From positions 1 through 46,097 of the forward strand of contig NZ_JADEWT010000046.1 in the NCBI RefSeq assembly GCF_015207505.1: a DNA stretch of 46,097 nucleotides. Reading direction: 5' to 3'. Below, piece after piece: positions 7,810 to 16,399 of this stretch; position 1 is the stretch's first letter; the number at the start of each line of letters is the position of its first letter. The notes under the pieces were generated by a model, which saw only the letters and a program-made list of their open reading frames with translations, was not told the DNA's origin and did not search any database. Both the position numbers and the translations under genes were made by a program. The stretch is from Tychonema sp. LEGE 06208 (lineage in GTDB: Bacteria; Cyanobacteriota; Cyanobacteriia; Cyanobacteriales; Microcoleaceae).

Positions 7810-9090
7810 GTGCTAGACCTCAAATTAATCCGAGAAAACCCGCAAGCCGTGCAAGAAAGCCTCAACACTAGAGGAGGCAACTATGAAATCGAGCCGATTT
7901 TGCAATTAGACAAACAGCAGCGGGAGTTGGAGAACAAGCGATCGCAACTGCAAGCCCGCAGCAACGAAATAGCCAAACTCATCGGCCAAAAAAGAAAATC
8001 GGGTTTACCCCTCGAATCCCCCGAAATTCAGACTTTGCAAGCAGAAGGCAACGAAGTCGGCGCGCAGTCGAACGAATTGCAAGCACAGGAAAAAGACCTC
8101 AAAGCTCAAATAGAAGTTCTATTGCTGCCCTTGCCCAACTTGCCGGGTAAATCAACCCCCTTGGGCAAAAACGAAGAAGAAAACATCGAAATTCGGCGCT
8201 GGGGAGACGAATACATTCCCCAAAATCCCGATATTTTGCCGCACTGGGAAATTGGCGAAAAACTAGGAATTATTAACTTTGAACGGGCAGTAAAAATCGC
8301 AGCCCCTCGATTTATTACCTTAATTGGAGCTGGTGCAGCCCTGGAAAGAGCGATTATTCAATTCATGCTCGACCGCCACACTAAAGCTGGTTATATAGAA
8401 GTAATTCCCCCATTTTTAGTCAACTCAGAATCCCTGACTGCTACGGGTCAATTGCCCAAATTTGCCGAAGAAAGTTTCAAGTGCGATCGAGACGATTTGT
8501 GGTTAATTCCTACTTCCGAAGTTCCGGTGGTAAATTTGTACAGAGGTGAAGTATTGACAGCGGAACAGTTGCCAATTTATCACTGTTCTTTCACGCCTTG
8601 CTTTCGCCGAGAAGCGGGAAGTTACGGCAAAGATACGCGGGGATTAATTCGGTTGCACCAATTTAATAAAGTAGAATTGGTGAAACTGGTGCATCCGAGT
8701 ACCTCCGAGGCAGAACACGAAAAGCTCGTGCAGGATGCTGAGGGAGTTTTGCAGGCGCTAAAATTGCCTTATCGGACGATCGAGCTTTGTACCGGCGACT
8801 TAGGTTTTGCAGCAGCAAAAACCTACGATTTAGAGGTGTGGCTGCCGAATGCTGGCAAATACCGCGAGATTTCCAGTTGTTCCAACGTCGCAGATTTTCA
8901 GGCGCGGCGGGCTAATATTCGCTTTAAAGAAGCGGGGAAAAAAGGCACTCAATTCGTGCACGCCCTCAACGGTTCCGGTTTAGCCGTGGGCCGGACAATG
9001 GCGGCAATTTTGGAGAATTACCAGCAGCCGGATGGGACGGTAAAAGTGCCGGAAGTGCTGCAACCTTATCTCCATCGCGAGGTTTTGTAA
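7810..9090 (+). CDS. serS: seryl-tRNA synthetase
   Basis: Charges tRNA-Ser and tRNA-Sec-type acceptors with serine using ATP. The N-terminal antiparallel coiled-coil arm spans about residues 25-105 ([20 protein letters not shown] and following). Class II motif 2 is seen in [18 protein letters not shown] and motif 3 in [18 protein letters not shown]. Length 426 is normal. The start is GTG at 7810, giving the canonical [18 protein letters not shown] opening; no ATG would preserve it. Monocistronic. The stop is followed at once by a palindrome (9097-9124) shared with the convergent gene. Confidence 0.97.
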   Translation: MLDLKLIRENPQAVQESLNTRGGNYEIEPILQLDKQQRELENKRSQLQARSNEIAKLIGQKRKSGLPLESPEIQTLQAEGNEVGAQSNELQAQEKDLKAQIEVLLLPLPNLPGKSTPLGKNEEENIEIRRWGDEYIPQNPDILPHWEIGEKLGIINFERAVKIAAPRFITLIGAGAALERAIIQFMLDRHTKAGYIEVIPPFLVNSESLTATGQLPKFAEESFKCDRDDLWLIPTSEVPVVNLYRGEVLTAEQLPIYHCSFTPCFRREAGSYGKDTRGLIRLHQFNKVELVKLVHPSTSEAEHEKLVQDAEGVLQALKLPYRTIELCTGDLGFAAAKTYDLEVWLPNAGKYREISSCSNVADFQARRANIRFKEAGKKGTQFVHALNGSGLAVGRTMAAILENYQQPDGTVKVPEVLQPYLHREVL

Positions 9091-9096
9091 ACTACG

Positions 9097-9124
9097 AAGA
9101 CGGGGCGGTTAAAACCGCCGACTT
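9097..9124. repeat. GCGGTT..AACCGC palindrome between convergent genes
   Basis: GGCGGTTAAAACCGCC with matching AAGAC-type outer ends fills the gap between the serS stop and the stop of the gene on the other strand, which begins at 9123. It is positioned to act as a 3' hairpin for both transcripts, although there is no long T tract. Confidence 0.55.
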
Positions 9125-10142
9125 ACAAATTTTTTAGCGCTGCCTTAATATCCAGCGCTAAAAATCTATCCAACGCTAAATACATCCAATAAAGAGATAG
9201 TTGAGCATCACTGTTAGTCTTTTGAAACCCCAAAGCAAAACTCATTTTTTCATACATCGGGTGAATGATTAGCGTGTGCAAATCGCAAAGATTGGGAAAA
9301 TCTTGTTTCATTTCTACTAAAACTTTCTGGATATGTTCGAGAAAAATAACGCGGTATTCTTCTAAATATTGCGGCTCGATCATCCAACTGCGGACAAATA
9401 CTGACTGGCAATTTTCATCTCCCGGAAGTGCCATGATAAAAGGATCTATCTCAGCAGCAACCGAACTTAAATGCAGGCTTTTACTGGGTGCGTTAAAAAA
9501 ATTAACTTCCGATTCGGCTGCGGTGGGATACAATAAGTAAAAACCTACAGGATTCAGATTGTCGCAGCGGCGCAAAACTCGCATTCCTTTTGAATATTTG
9601 CCTGCCAAAATTCGGAGAATTTTAGCAATTTGGTAGGGAACTGCGTTAGTGCTGCGATTCATCCAGTTGTAATTGGTTGCTAGTAAATTTGCAACGGGAA
9701 TTGCATCGCACCGAGGATTAAAATGATCTAGTTTGAGTTTGACTGAATTTTCCGACGGCGCGGGATCTAAAATTTCGGAAACTGGTTGAATTTGAATTGC
9801 TGTAGCGTTACCGTCAAAGTGTTTTGCAATCAATCCTAGTGCTGCTAATTTGTCTAACATCATGCCGGCGGCGCGATCGCTCCCGCGATCGGAATCGGAG
9901 TAAAATAGTTCTGCTGCTTCCCGGTGAGTGCACTGCACTTCTGTTGCTAGCAATTCCAGTTTAACCAGCGGCGGTTTGAGGCTGGGCTGGCTTTCCTGAA
10001 GCTGTTTGACTGATAAGTAAATCCAAAGCCGTATAAAACATTCAGCCCTAGTGCGAGTTACGCCTACTCGTTTCATCAACAGCGAAACAGCCGCGCGGCG
10101 CTGTGATTGAGAATACCAAGCATCTAGTGAAGCAATATCCAT
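9123..10142 (-). CDS. unidentified protein: winged-helix-like N-terminus, possible acyltransferase-like C-terminus
   Basis: I do not recognise this 339-residue protein. Residues about 15-125 are helical, with a pattern like a winged helix (TRTRAECFIRLWIYLSV, then LELLATEVQCTHREAAELF and LDKLAALGLIAKHF). Residues about 165-310 alternate strands and helices: MRVLRRCDNLNPVGFYLLYP, AAEIDPFIMALPGD, VFVRSWMIEPQYL, and LIIHPMYEKMSFALGFQKT, whose end resembles the final strand of GNAT acyltransferases. It is divergent from the ketoacyl synthase/di-iron fusion gene, with a 235-bp shared promoter gap. It might regulate that operon or modify the same acyl product; both are inferences. ATG start. No signal peptide or membrane span. 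Confidence 0.7.
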   Translation of the reverse strand: MDIASLDAWYSQSQRRAAVSLLMKRVGVTRTRAECFIRLWIYLSVKQLQESQPSLKPPLVKLELLATEVQCTHREAAELFYSDSDRGSDRAAGMMLDKLAALGLIAKHFDGNATAIQIQPVSEILDPAPSENSVKLKLDHFNPRCDAIPVANLLATNYNWMNRSTNAVPYQIAKILRILAGKYSKGMRVLRRCDNLNPVGFYLLYPTAAESEVNFFNAPSKSLHLSSVAAEIDPFIMALPGDENCQSVFVRSWMIEPQYLEEYRVIFLEHIQKVLVEMKQDFPNLCDLHTLIIHPMYEKMSFALGFQKTNSDAQLSLYWMYLALDRFLALDIKAALKNL

Positions 10143-10377
10143 TTGAGTCGGGAAGCAGCGAAGGAACTTTAGTTACATATTGGCTCAATTTTACAAAAAA
10201 CTTCACCCCGCTTCACATTACTTCTTGCTACTGTTGCTCAACTTGTCTGATTTCGCCCAACTCTACAATATAACTGGTGACTCCTTGCAAGTTCGCTGCT
10301 TCCCAAAGCACAATTAATTTTAGATATTTTCGGGCTTGATTTAACAAAGTAAATTAGCAATTTTAGAGGTTGACGCG

Positions 10378-12246
10378 ATGTACAGTGCTTATATCAATCG
10401 GATTGGAAAATTTTTGCCCGGAAAACCAATTAATAATGATGAGATGGAGGAGTATTTGGGCAAAATTGCCGATCGCCCTTCGCGAGTCAGACAGCGCATT
10501 CTCAACAGCAACGGGATTAAACAGCGCTATTACGCGATCGACAAACAGCAGCAAACACTGTATTCTAACAGCCAAATGGCAGCTTTTGCCGTCCGGGATG
10601 CGATCGCCCTTGCAAATTTGGAACCGGGGGCGATCGACTTGCTAGCCTGCGCCACCACTTTACCAGACTTATTAGTACCGGGATTTGCCAGCACAGTACA
10701 CGGCGAACTTTCCGAATTATCTCCCCTAGAAACAGTTTCCACTCAAGGAGTTTGCTGTGCCGGAATTAGTGCCTTAAATTATGCCACATCTCAACTCGAA
10801 CTCGGCAAAAAACAAACAGCAATCGCCGTAGCTTCCGAATTTCCCTCACGTTTGTTCAAAAACACCAAATTTGAAGCAGAAACATCAGTCCAAGCCGGAA
10901 AACCCCTACCTTTCGATACAGAATTTCTGCGCTGGATGCTATCAGACGGTGCCGGAGCGTTTTTGCTCCAAAACCATCCCAATGCGACAGGAATTAGTTT
11001 AAAAATAGAATGGATTGAATTAATTTCCCACGCCAACGCCTATCCAGTTTGTATGTATTCAGGATTAGCCAGCCCCACAGCAACCAAAAGCTGGTTAGAT
11101 TATTCTTCCTACCTCGATGCAGCCGCAGCCGGAGCTTTTGACTTGCGGCAAAATATTCGCTTGCTCGACAATGTAATGCAATTAGGCGTTGAAGGTTGGC
11201 TGAGATTGATTAAAGCAGGAAAAGTTTTTCCGCAGGAAATCGACTGGCTGCTGTGCCACTATTCCTCTCATTTTTTTCGAGGACAAATTGTGGAACTTCT
11301 CGAACAAGCAGGCTGCATGATTCCTGAAGAAAAATGGTTTACGAACTTGTACACTAGGGGAAACACAGGCTGCGCTTCAATTTATTTAATGTTAGAAGAA
11401 TTATTCAATTCTGGCAAATTGCAGCCAGGACAAAAAATCTTTTGTTTCGTACCGGAAAGCGGCCGCTTTACAACAGCTTACATGATGTTAACTGCTGTGG
11501 AAAATACCAATAAACCTATGATTTCTCAAATGTCTAAATCCGTTGATGTTGCCGAAGCTTCGCCCCTCGAAAGTGTTAAACCGGAACACCCCAACTCTCC
11601 GCAAGCTTATTTGTTGCGGGAGTTAGCCTGGATTTGGCTGAAGTTCGATCGCGAAATTCGTTCCGTTCCCATTGTCCGCAAATTGTACCGGGGAGAGTTT
11701 ACAATAGAAGACTATCAAGCATTGCTGTGCAATCTCCGCCCGCAAGTTGTCGAGGGTGCTCGCTGGATTGCGCGTGCTGCTTCTAACATGACTGACTTTC
11801 GTTTGCGATCGACTTTTATCGGCCACGCCCAAGACGAACACCGCGACTATCAAATGCTAGAAAAAAATTATGTTTCTGTCGGCGGCGAGTTGTCAAAAAT
11901 TGTCGAATATGATAAGAATATTGGCAGCGAAGCCCTGTCAGCTTTTATCTTCCACCAAGCATCGCGGGAAAATCCGGTTGATTTAATTGGTAGTATGTTT
12001 ATAATCGAAGGATTGGGAAACCGATTGGCCCTCAAGTGGGCAAAAGAAATTAAGGAAACTCTCGGTTTGCAAGACGAACAAGTATCGTTTTTAGCTTATC
12101 ACGGAGTTAATGATGAGTCGCATTTAGCCAAACTGGAAAATTTAATTAATGCCGAATGGATGACGGATGATATCGCCCACCGCATTGTCAAAACAGCCCG
12201 CGTTACTGCTCGTTTATATTTGCTGCAATTGGAGGAAATCCGCTAA
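10378..12246 (+). CDS. fusion of ketoacyl-ACP synthase III with a haem-oxygenase-like di-iron (HDO) domain
   Basis: A 622-residue two-domain protein. Residues 1-375 are a FabH-like thiolase fold with an apparently complete Cys-His-Asn triad: C127 in STQGVCCAGISAL, H294 in LLCHYSSHFF and N329 in TRGNTGCASI. This would condense an acyl-CoA or acyl-ACP with malonyl-ACP. After a linker (about 378-408), residues 410-622 form an all-helical TenA/HDO-type domain. Possible iron ligands are E459, H483 or H488, E544, and H575/D579/H582 in YHGVNDESHL, where H-x3-D-x2-H matches the third-helix pattern of HDO oxidases such as CADD. Such enzymes include UndA, which turns fatty acids into terminal alkenes. 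Start ATG 10378 with AGAGG upstream. The stop overlaps the next gene by one base. Domain calls are strong; the product is unknown. Confidence 0.9.
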   Translation: MYSAYINRIGKFLPGKPINNDEMEEYLGKIADRPSRVRQRILNSNGIKQRYYAIDKQQQTLYSNSQMAAFAVRDAIALANLEPGAIDLLACATTLPDLLVPGFASTVHGELSELSPLETVSTQGVCCAGISALNYATSQLELGKKQTAIAVASEFPSRLFKNTKFEAETSVQAGKPLPFDTEFLRWMLSDGAGAFLLQNHPNATGISLKIEWIELISHANAYPVCMYSGLASPTATKSWLDYSSYLDAAAAGAFDLRQNIRLLDNVMQLGVEGWLRLIKAGKVFPQEIDWLLCHYSSHFFRGQIVELLEQAGCMIPEEKWFTNLYTRGNTGCASIYLMLEELFNSGKLQPGQKIFCFVPESGRFTTAYMMLTAVENTNKPMISQMSKSVDVAEASPLESVKPEHPNSPQAYLLRELAWIWLKFDREIRSVPIVRKLYRGEFTIEDYQALLCNLRPQVVEGARWIARAASNMTDFRLRSTFIGHAQDEHRDYQMLEKNYVSVGGELSKIVEYDKNIGSEALSAFIFHQASRENPVDLIGSMFIIEGLGNRLALKWAKEIKETLGLQDEQVSFLAYHGVNDESHLAKLENLINAEWMTDDIAHRIVKTARVTARLYLLQLEEIR

Positions 12247-13172
12247 TGCAAAAGCTGCAAAAACAAGATACGGAAAATCTCCAGGATGAGCGAAAAATCC
12301 CTTATGTTACGAAACCCTACAACCGCCGAGATCCGAATGTTTGGGATGTCCTGTTTTGCGATCGGTCAATTCCCGTCGATTTAGTTGCAAAAGCCTCCAT
12401 GCTGCGGGATTTGCAAAACTGGACTCGCAGTTATTTGCTCATCCCAATCAAAGTAATTGCTAACGTATTGCTGGCGGTAATTATGACAACAAAGCGCCTG
12501 TTGCCATTTCAATTTCGCGCTTACACTTTAATGCACAAATCCGCCACATTTTTCCTAAATAACTTTGTCTCGCCAGAAGCTTGTTATTTAATTGTGCGGC
12601 ACATAAACGCTGGCTCAAACATTATCAACTTCTTGATTGATAACGGCCCGGACACCCAGATTGAAAAATCAAAACTTTATCCGCGCACAGTTAGCGATTT
12701 AGCTGACAATGCCTTTCTCGAACACGACTTAATTCTGTATAACTTTGTCTGGGATTACAACCAGGCTATGCTGACAAATCCCAACTGGTTGCAGGTTGTC
12801 AAAAAACGGGGAATTAATTATGATAGCATTCAACCTGTGGAAGTTGAAATTGATTTTGAAAGACTGAGGTGGCTGAGGATTCTGGATTTAGAATCTGCGA
12901 TCGAATTGTTTAAAGTATTTTATTCTCTGTGTTTGACTAGCGACGAATTTGCGCGAGCAGTGATGTCGCTTCAGTTAGATGAAAACTTCGGAGTATACGT
13001 CAGCGAAATTACGGAAAATTGCGATTGGAATCATGTAATTGTGAACCGCCATCCGCTAGCGCCAAACAGTCCGTTTAATGCAGCCCGCGACTTGTTTTTG
13101 CACGGGATAATTTCGGAATATCTCTATCGGTACTTGGAACTGCGAAAAGAGATGAGCAATGCTGAAAATTAG
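12246..13172 (+). CDS. unidentified protein coupled to the KAS III-HDO fusion
   Basis: A 308-residue protein I cannot assign. Its ATG overlaps the stop of the fusion gene (TAATG), so translation is coupled and the two act together. There is a basic, polar N-terminus (1-60), then a hydrophobic stretch at about 63-81 (YLLIPIKVIANVLLAVIM) that may be a membrane anchor or a monotopic helix. The rest is helical, with Glu/His-containing helices (SPEACYLIVRHINAGSN, NAFLEHDLILYNFVWDYN) that could bind metal, and an aromatic, acidic C-terminal half. No signal peptide. Acting on, or presenting, a lipid product of the fusion enzyme is an inference from coupling and hydrophobicity. Confidence 0.8.
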   Translation: MQKLQKQDTENLQDERKIPYVTKPYNRRDPNVWDVLFCDRSIPVDLVAKASMLRDLQNWTRSYLLIPIKVIANVLLAVIMTTKRLLPFQFRAYTLMHKSATFFLNNFVSPEACYLIVRHINAGSNIINFLIDNGPDTQIEKSKLYPRTVSDLADNAFLEHDLILYNFVWDYNQAMLTNPNWLQVVKKRGINYDSIQPVEVEIDFERLRWLRILDLESAIELFKVFYSLCLTSDEFARAVMSLQLDENFGVYVSEITENCDWNHVIVNRHPLAPNSPFNAARDLFLHGIISEYLYRYLELRKEMSNAEN

Positions 13173-13239
13173 AATTCATTAGCTCCCGCATAAAAACAAT
13201 TATAGCCTTTCTCAGAAAGATGAGGTGATGTCGGGGATT

Positions 13240-13349
13240 GGGCGGAGCGAAGCGGAGGGATTGGGCGGAGCGAAGCGGAGGGATTGGGTATACCTCACTT
13301 TTTTGATAACCGCTATAAATAGGTTCGTAGTGAGGACTTTAATCCGCAT
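13240..13349. repeat. tandem and dispersed repeats in gap 13173-13526
   Basis: Two exact tandem copies of a 23-bp element beginning GGGCGGAGCGAAGCGG lie at 13240-13262 and 13263-13285; a third copy is at 5514-5536. At 13321-13349 is a copy of the GTAGTGAGGACTTTAATCCG repeat, also present inverted at 43669-43697 and as a full hairpin at 41884-41938. The rest of the gap has no gene I can support. Confidence 0.7.
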
Positions 13350-13526
13350 AAAACCCAAAATAATAAAGGAGAGCATCTCAGTTTTGTAAAAATGAAATGC
13401 TCCCAATTTTACTCGGAACAATTGCTCGATATGATAGGATTTGCTTAATCATCGAAAACCTCTAAGCTTATGTACCCAAGGAGTTGCCAAACATTGTTGA
13501 TTTTTAGCTCGAATCACAAAGAAATA

Positions 13527-13661
13527 TCAAGCTGCTGCTAGCTGTGAATTTTCCGCTACTTTCGACAATTCCTGAACCACAATCCACTTACCTGTAATCG
13601 GATCGCGGTAAGTAATAAACGGATTAGATTTTAAAGGTTCACTGCAAGATTTAATTGCCAT
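13527..13661 (-). CDS. small conserved-looking 44-residue protein
   Basis: A short frame starting MAIKSCSEPLKSNPFITYRD and continuing PITGKWIVVQELSKV, ending LAAA. It has an ATG with a strong AAGGAG nine to ten bases upstream, a feature most random frames lack. The NPFITYRDPxTGKWIVV core resembles short peptides I have seen annotated in filamentous cyanobacteria; no function is known. Soluble, with no signal peptide and one cysteine (C6). It is isolated between the KAS III-HDO operon and msrA. Confidence 0.6.
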   Translation of the reverse strand: MAIKSCSEPLKSNPFITYRDPITGKWIVVQELSKVAENSQLAAA

Positions 13662-13978
13662 TTTTCCACACTCCTTAGAAATTGTTTTCCATAACTTCTA
13701 CTACAACCCCATAATTTAATAATCGGCTATTTTGCCTAAAATCTGCGTGATTTATTTCTCAAGAATAAGTGATATTTTAGGTTATTTTGGGTGATACATA
13801 ACACGGCTTAATGTGATTGAAAGCTGCATTGGATGTGAGCAGTATCACCAACACTCGGAAAAACAACTCAGCCTTATGCTCCTTAGCCTTTACCTTCAAA
13901 AGTGCCACTATTTTCAGTGAATATCTGATATTATTAAGTAAGGTAAAGACGTTTATCAGAGATCGCCCTCACAAATTT

Positions 13979-14632
13979 ATGGTGCTATTTGGATTTGGCA
14001 AAAAGTCGAGCCTGCCCTCTCCCCAAGAGGCCTTACCGGGACGGGCAGAGTCGATGTCGGTACCGGCAACTCATTTTGTTAACGGCAATCCGCTCAAACC
14101 TCCCTTTCCAAACGGCATGGAGATTGCCCTGTTTGGTTTGGGCTGTTTTTGGGGCGCGGAACGGAAATTTTGGCAGCAAAATGGAGTTTTTTCGACTGCT
14201 GCGGGTTACGCGGCGGGGATTACTCCGAATCCTACTTATAACGAAGTTTGCAGCGGGATGACGGGACACAATGAAGTTGTTTTGGTTGTGTTCGATCCGA
14301 AAGTAGTTAGTTACGAAACGCTGCTTAAAGTTTTTTGGGAAAGTCACAATCCGACTCAAGGAATGAAGCAGGGTAATGATTCGGGTACTCAATACCGATC
14401 GGGCATTTACACCTATTCAGCCAAGCAAAAACAGCTAGCTGAAGCTTCGCGCGATGCTTACCAGCAAGCTCTGACGGCGGAAGGTTACGGCAAGATTACC
14501 ACGGAAATTCTGGAGGCTCCTGAGTTTTATTACGCAGAAAGCTATCACCAGCAATATCTTGCTAAAAACCCGAACGGTTATTGCGGTTTGGGCGGTACTA
14601 AGGTTTGTTTGCCTGCTATGTCTCAGGCTTAA
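13979..14632 (+). CDS. msrA: peptide methionine-S-sulfoxide reductase MsrA
   Basis: Reduces methionine-S-sulfoxide in proteins. The catalytic motif [15 protein letters not shown], the conserved [21 protein letters not shown], and [20 protein letters not shown] are all present; a C-terminal [15 protein letters not shown] offers resolving cysteines. The open frame runs back to 13817, but that N-terminal part has no family character. The ATG at 13979 gives a 217-residue protein beginning [20 protein letters not shown], a length typical of cyanobacterial MsrA. Monocistronic, followed by two hairpins. Confidence 0.95.
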   Translation: MVLFGFGKKSSLPSPQEALPGRAESMSVPATHFVNGNPLKPPFPNGMEIALFGLGCFWGAERKFWQQNGVFSTAAGYAAGITPNPTYNEVCSGMTGHNEVVLVVFDPKVVSYETLLKVFWESHNPTQGMKQGNDSGTQYRSGIYTYSAKQKQLAEASRDAYQQALTAEGYGKITTEILEAPEFYYAESYHQQYLAKNPNGYCGLGGTKVCLPAMSQA

Positions 14633-14670
14633 AATTTTACGCGCCTGATGGATAGGGACAAATAGATTGG

Positions 14671-14764
14671 GACACCACAATGTTGCGTCTCTACAACATA
14701 TTTTATGACACAACATTGTGGTATGTCTAAAAAATATTTGGCGGGCTGTTGCTGCTAGCCCGCC
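14671..14764. terminator. two consecutive inverted repeats after msrA
   Basis: First, CCACAATGTTG near 14675-14685 pairs with CAACATTGTGG at 14711-14721, with GACA/TGTC outer ends. Second, GGCGGGCT (14740-14747) pairs exactly with AGCCCGCC (14757-14764) around a 9-base loop, flanked by AT-rich sequence on both sides. The GC hairpin could terminate msrA transcription, but there is no clean T tract, so this is a moderate call. The first may be a dispersed repeat. Confidence 0.5.
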
Positions 14765-14805
14765 ATAAATATCCGGGTAGATTAGTAGTTGAAAATAGGT
14801 GAGAA

Positions 14806-15111
14806 ATGCTGACGGGTGTTGTAATTATCAATCTACTAATATCTCTGGTGTGTTTTTATATAGCTGCGAGAGTGTGGAAAATTAGGCGGACGATCGCACT
14901 TTTGGAGTTTCGGATTGCAGCAATCGATCGCTGCAGCAGCAATGTCCTCGGTAAATCACCGAATTTTTTTGCTAAAAGGCAACAAGGTGCTCATCAACTG
15001 CGACGGAATTATCAACAACTGGAATTGCAACTGCAACAGGTTCGGCAACTTTTGGGATTGGTGGGTTTGGGGCGAATGCTCTGGTCCAGGCGCGATCGAG
15101 CTTTGAGGTAA
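14806..15111 (+). CDS. small single-pass membrane protein
   Basis: A 101-residue protein with an N-terminal transmembrane helix (TGVVIINLLISLVCFYIAARVW, residues 3-24), a basic flank, and a helical cytoplasmic part rich in Gln/Leu/Arg (RRNYQQLELQLQQVRQLLGL) that may form a coiled coil. It resembles conserved cyanobacterial envelope proteins of unknown function. It heads a same-strand set with the YtxH-like gene (38-bp gap) and the DUF948-like gene, suggesting a shared envelope role. ATG start. Confidence 0.75.
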   Translation: MLTGVVIINLLISLVCFYIAARVWKIRRTIALLEFRIAAIDRCSSNVLGKSPNFFAKRQQGAHQLRRNYQQLELQLQQVRQLLGLVGLGRMLWSRRDRALR

Positions 15112-15149
15112 GCTATCCTAAAACCTATGGAGAGAGAGTAGTTATAAAA

Positions 15150-15491
15150 ATGTCATCTAAACGTTCAGGATTATTTATTGGCGGTCTGTTGGTGGGTTCT
15201 GCGATCGGGGCCGTGACTGGGTTGCTGATGGCGCCGCGACCTGGTAAGGAGACGCGGCAGATATTGAAAAAATCGGCCGAGGCAATGCCTGCGTTAGCGG
15301 AGGATTTATCGAGTAGCGTGCAGTTGCAGGCCGATCGACTTTCGGAAACTGCACTGCGTAATTGGGACGAAACTTTGGTTAGACTCAAAGAGGCGATCGC
15401 GGCCGGTTTGGAAGCAACTCAGCGGGAACGCCAAACACTGTCGGAAACTGAAGCCGAAGTCAGTCCTGCGTCGCGCCCTCCCATCCGCTAA
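15150..15491 (+). CDS. YtxH domain-containing protein
   Basis: 113 residues. The N-terminal SGLFIGGLLVGSAIGAVTGLLMAPRPGKETRQ is the glycine-zipper transmembrane helix and MAPxxGxETR signature of the YtxH family (general stress or envelope proteins). The remaining amphipathic helix (about 35-95) is rich in Glu, Gln and Arg. It sits between the single-pass membrane gene and the DUF948-like gene, an arrangement that suggests these small envelope proteins are made together. ATG start after GAGAGAG. Confidence 0.85.
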   Translation: MSSKRSGLFIGGLLVGSAIGAVTGLLMAPRPGKETRQILKKSAEAMPALAEDLSSSVQLQADRLSETALRNWDETLVRLKEAIAAGLEATQRERQTLSETEAEVSPASRPPIR

Positions 15492-15506
15492 TTGACTTAG
15501 CTGTTG

Positions 15507-15529
15507 GGGACGGGCAGGATACCCGTCCC
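15507..15529. repeat. GGGACGGG/CCCGTCCC hairpin repeat
   Basis: Perfect 8-bp arms (15507-15514 and 15522-15529) with a 7-base loop, followed by a CACAAGA tail. The same motif recurs at 33708-33745, downstream of the tyrosine kinase gene. It lies 16 bp past the YtxH gene stop and may attenuate read-through into the next gene. Confidence 0.6.
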
Positions 15530-15609
15530 ACAAGAATTTCATCAAAATTGACGGTAAAATTAGATCCACATTTCCTGATGAAATCCCAAACCCTCCATCC
15601 CAGATACAA

Positions 15610-16188
15610 GTGAGCGATCCCATCTTTTGGTTAGGACTTTCGATTTTGCTAGTGGCAGTTAGCCTGACTGCTGTATTAGTGACTTTAATACCTGCGGTGC
15701 AAGCATTGACACGGGCAGCGCGCAGCGTGGAAAAGCTGGCTGACACGCTTTCTCGCGAGTTTCCGCCGACTTTGGAGGCGATTCGGTTGACGGGGCTGGA
15801 AATTAGCGAGTTGACGGATGATGTTAGCGATGGGGTGCAAAGTGCGGGGGAGGTTGTCAAACAGGTCGATCGCAGTATTGGTAGCGCCAAGAAGCAGGCG
15901 CACAACGTGCAGGTGACAACTCGCAGCGTCGTGAGTGGGATTAGGGCTGCTTGGAAAACTTTAACTCGCAGGCCGTCGATTTCTGGGACAAATCGCCGTT
16001 CAGATCGGTTGTCGGCGAGTCAAAAAAGTGCGATTTCGCTGAGGGATTCGGGTTTGGATGACAGGTATTCTGGGAGTTACGGTGCGGCTGCGGGTAATGG
16101 GGAATCGCCACGGTTGAGGAATGGCGAGGGTTCTGGTTTACCGGGGGATGCTGAGGATTTTGAGCAAGTGCGATCGAATGATTCTTGA
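15610..16188 (+). CDS. DUF948-like membrane-anchored protein
   Basis: 192 residues with an N-terminal membrane helix (FWLGLSILLVAVSLTAVLVTLIPAV, residues 6-30), then a long amphipathic helical region of t-SNARE/DUF948 style (ARSVEKLADTLSREFPPTLE, ISELTDDVSDGVQSAGEV). The C-terminal third is low in complexity and rich in Ser/Arg/Gly. The start is GTG at 15610; no ATG precedes the membrane helix. Same strand as the YtxH gene, 118 bp downstream, with a hairpin in between. Function unknown. Confidence 0.75.
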   Translation: MSDPIFWLGLSILLVAVSLTAVLVTLIPAVQALTRAARSVEKLADTLSREFPPTLEAIRLTGLEISELTDDVSDGVQSAGEVVKQVDRSIGSAKKQAHNVQVTTRSVVSGIRAAWKTLTRRPSISGTNRRSDRLSASQKSAISLRDSGLDDRYSGSYGAAAGNGESPRLRNGEGSGLPGDAEDFEQVRSNDS

Positions 16189-16220
16189 TGTTTTGGATAG
16201 ATTCTTGATGTTTTCGATAG

Positions 16221-16248
16221 AAGCCTCGGCGGTTGAAACCGCGGCTAC
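16221..16248. repeat. GCGGTTGAAACCGC palindrome, copy 3
   Basis: A member of the family at 7423 and 9097. Just before it, ATTCTTGATGTTTT is directly repeated (about 16179 and 16201). It lies between the stops of convergent genes (16188 and 16400), where a hairpin could end both transcripts. A 16-bp perfect palindrome, AATATCAATTGATATT, spans 16396-16411 and covers the stop of the minus-strand gene. Confidence 0.55.
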
Positions 16249-16399
16249 ACAAACGATGTCCGCCGGACGCCGACGCAAGAGAATATAGAATTGATTGGGA
16301 TTTGTTTGGGTTGTGCGATCGCACATCTAATCGTTTTTATCTAAGTCTTCTTTTTTCGGAGTTTCTGAAGTTGAGGGGAATTCTAGTCTAATGTTAATA

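Noticed and set aside
13817-13978. N-terminal extension of msrA to 13817
   Set aside because: The 54 extra residues have no MsrA similarity; the ATG at 13979 gives the usual length.
15306-15905. 199-codon minus-strand frame
   Set aside because: It runs antisense across the YtxH-like and DUF948-like genes, which have clear domain signatures on the plus strand.
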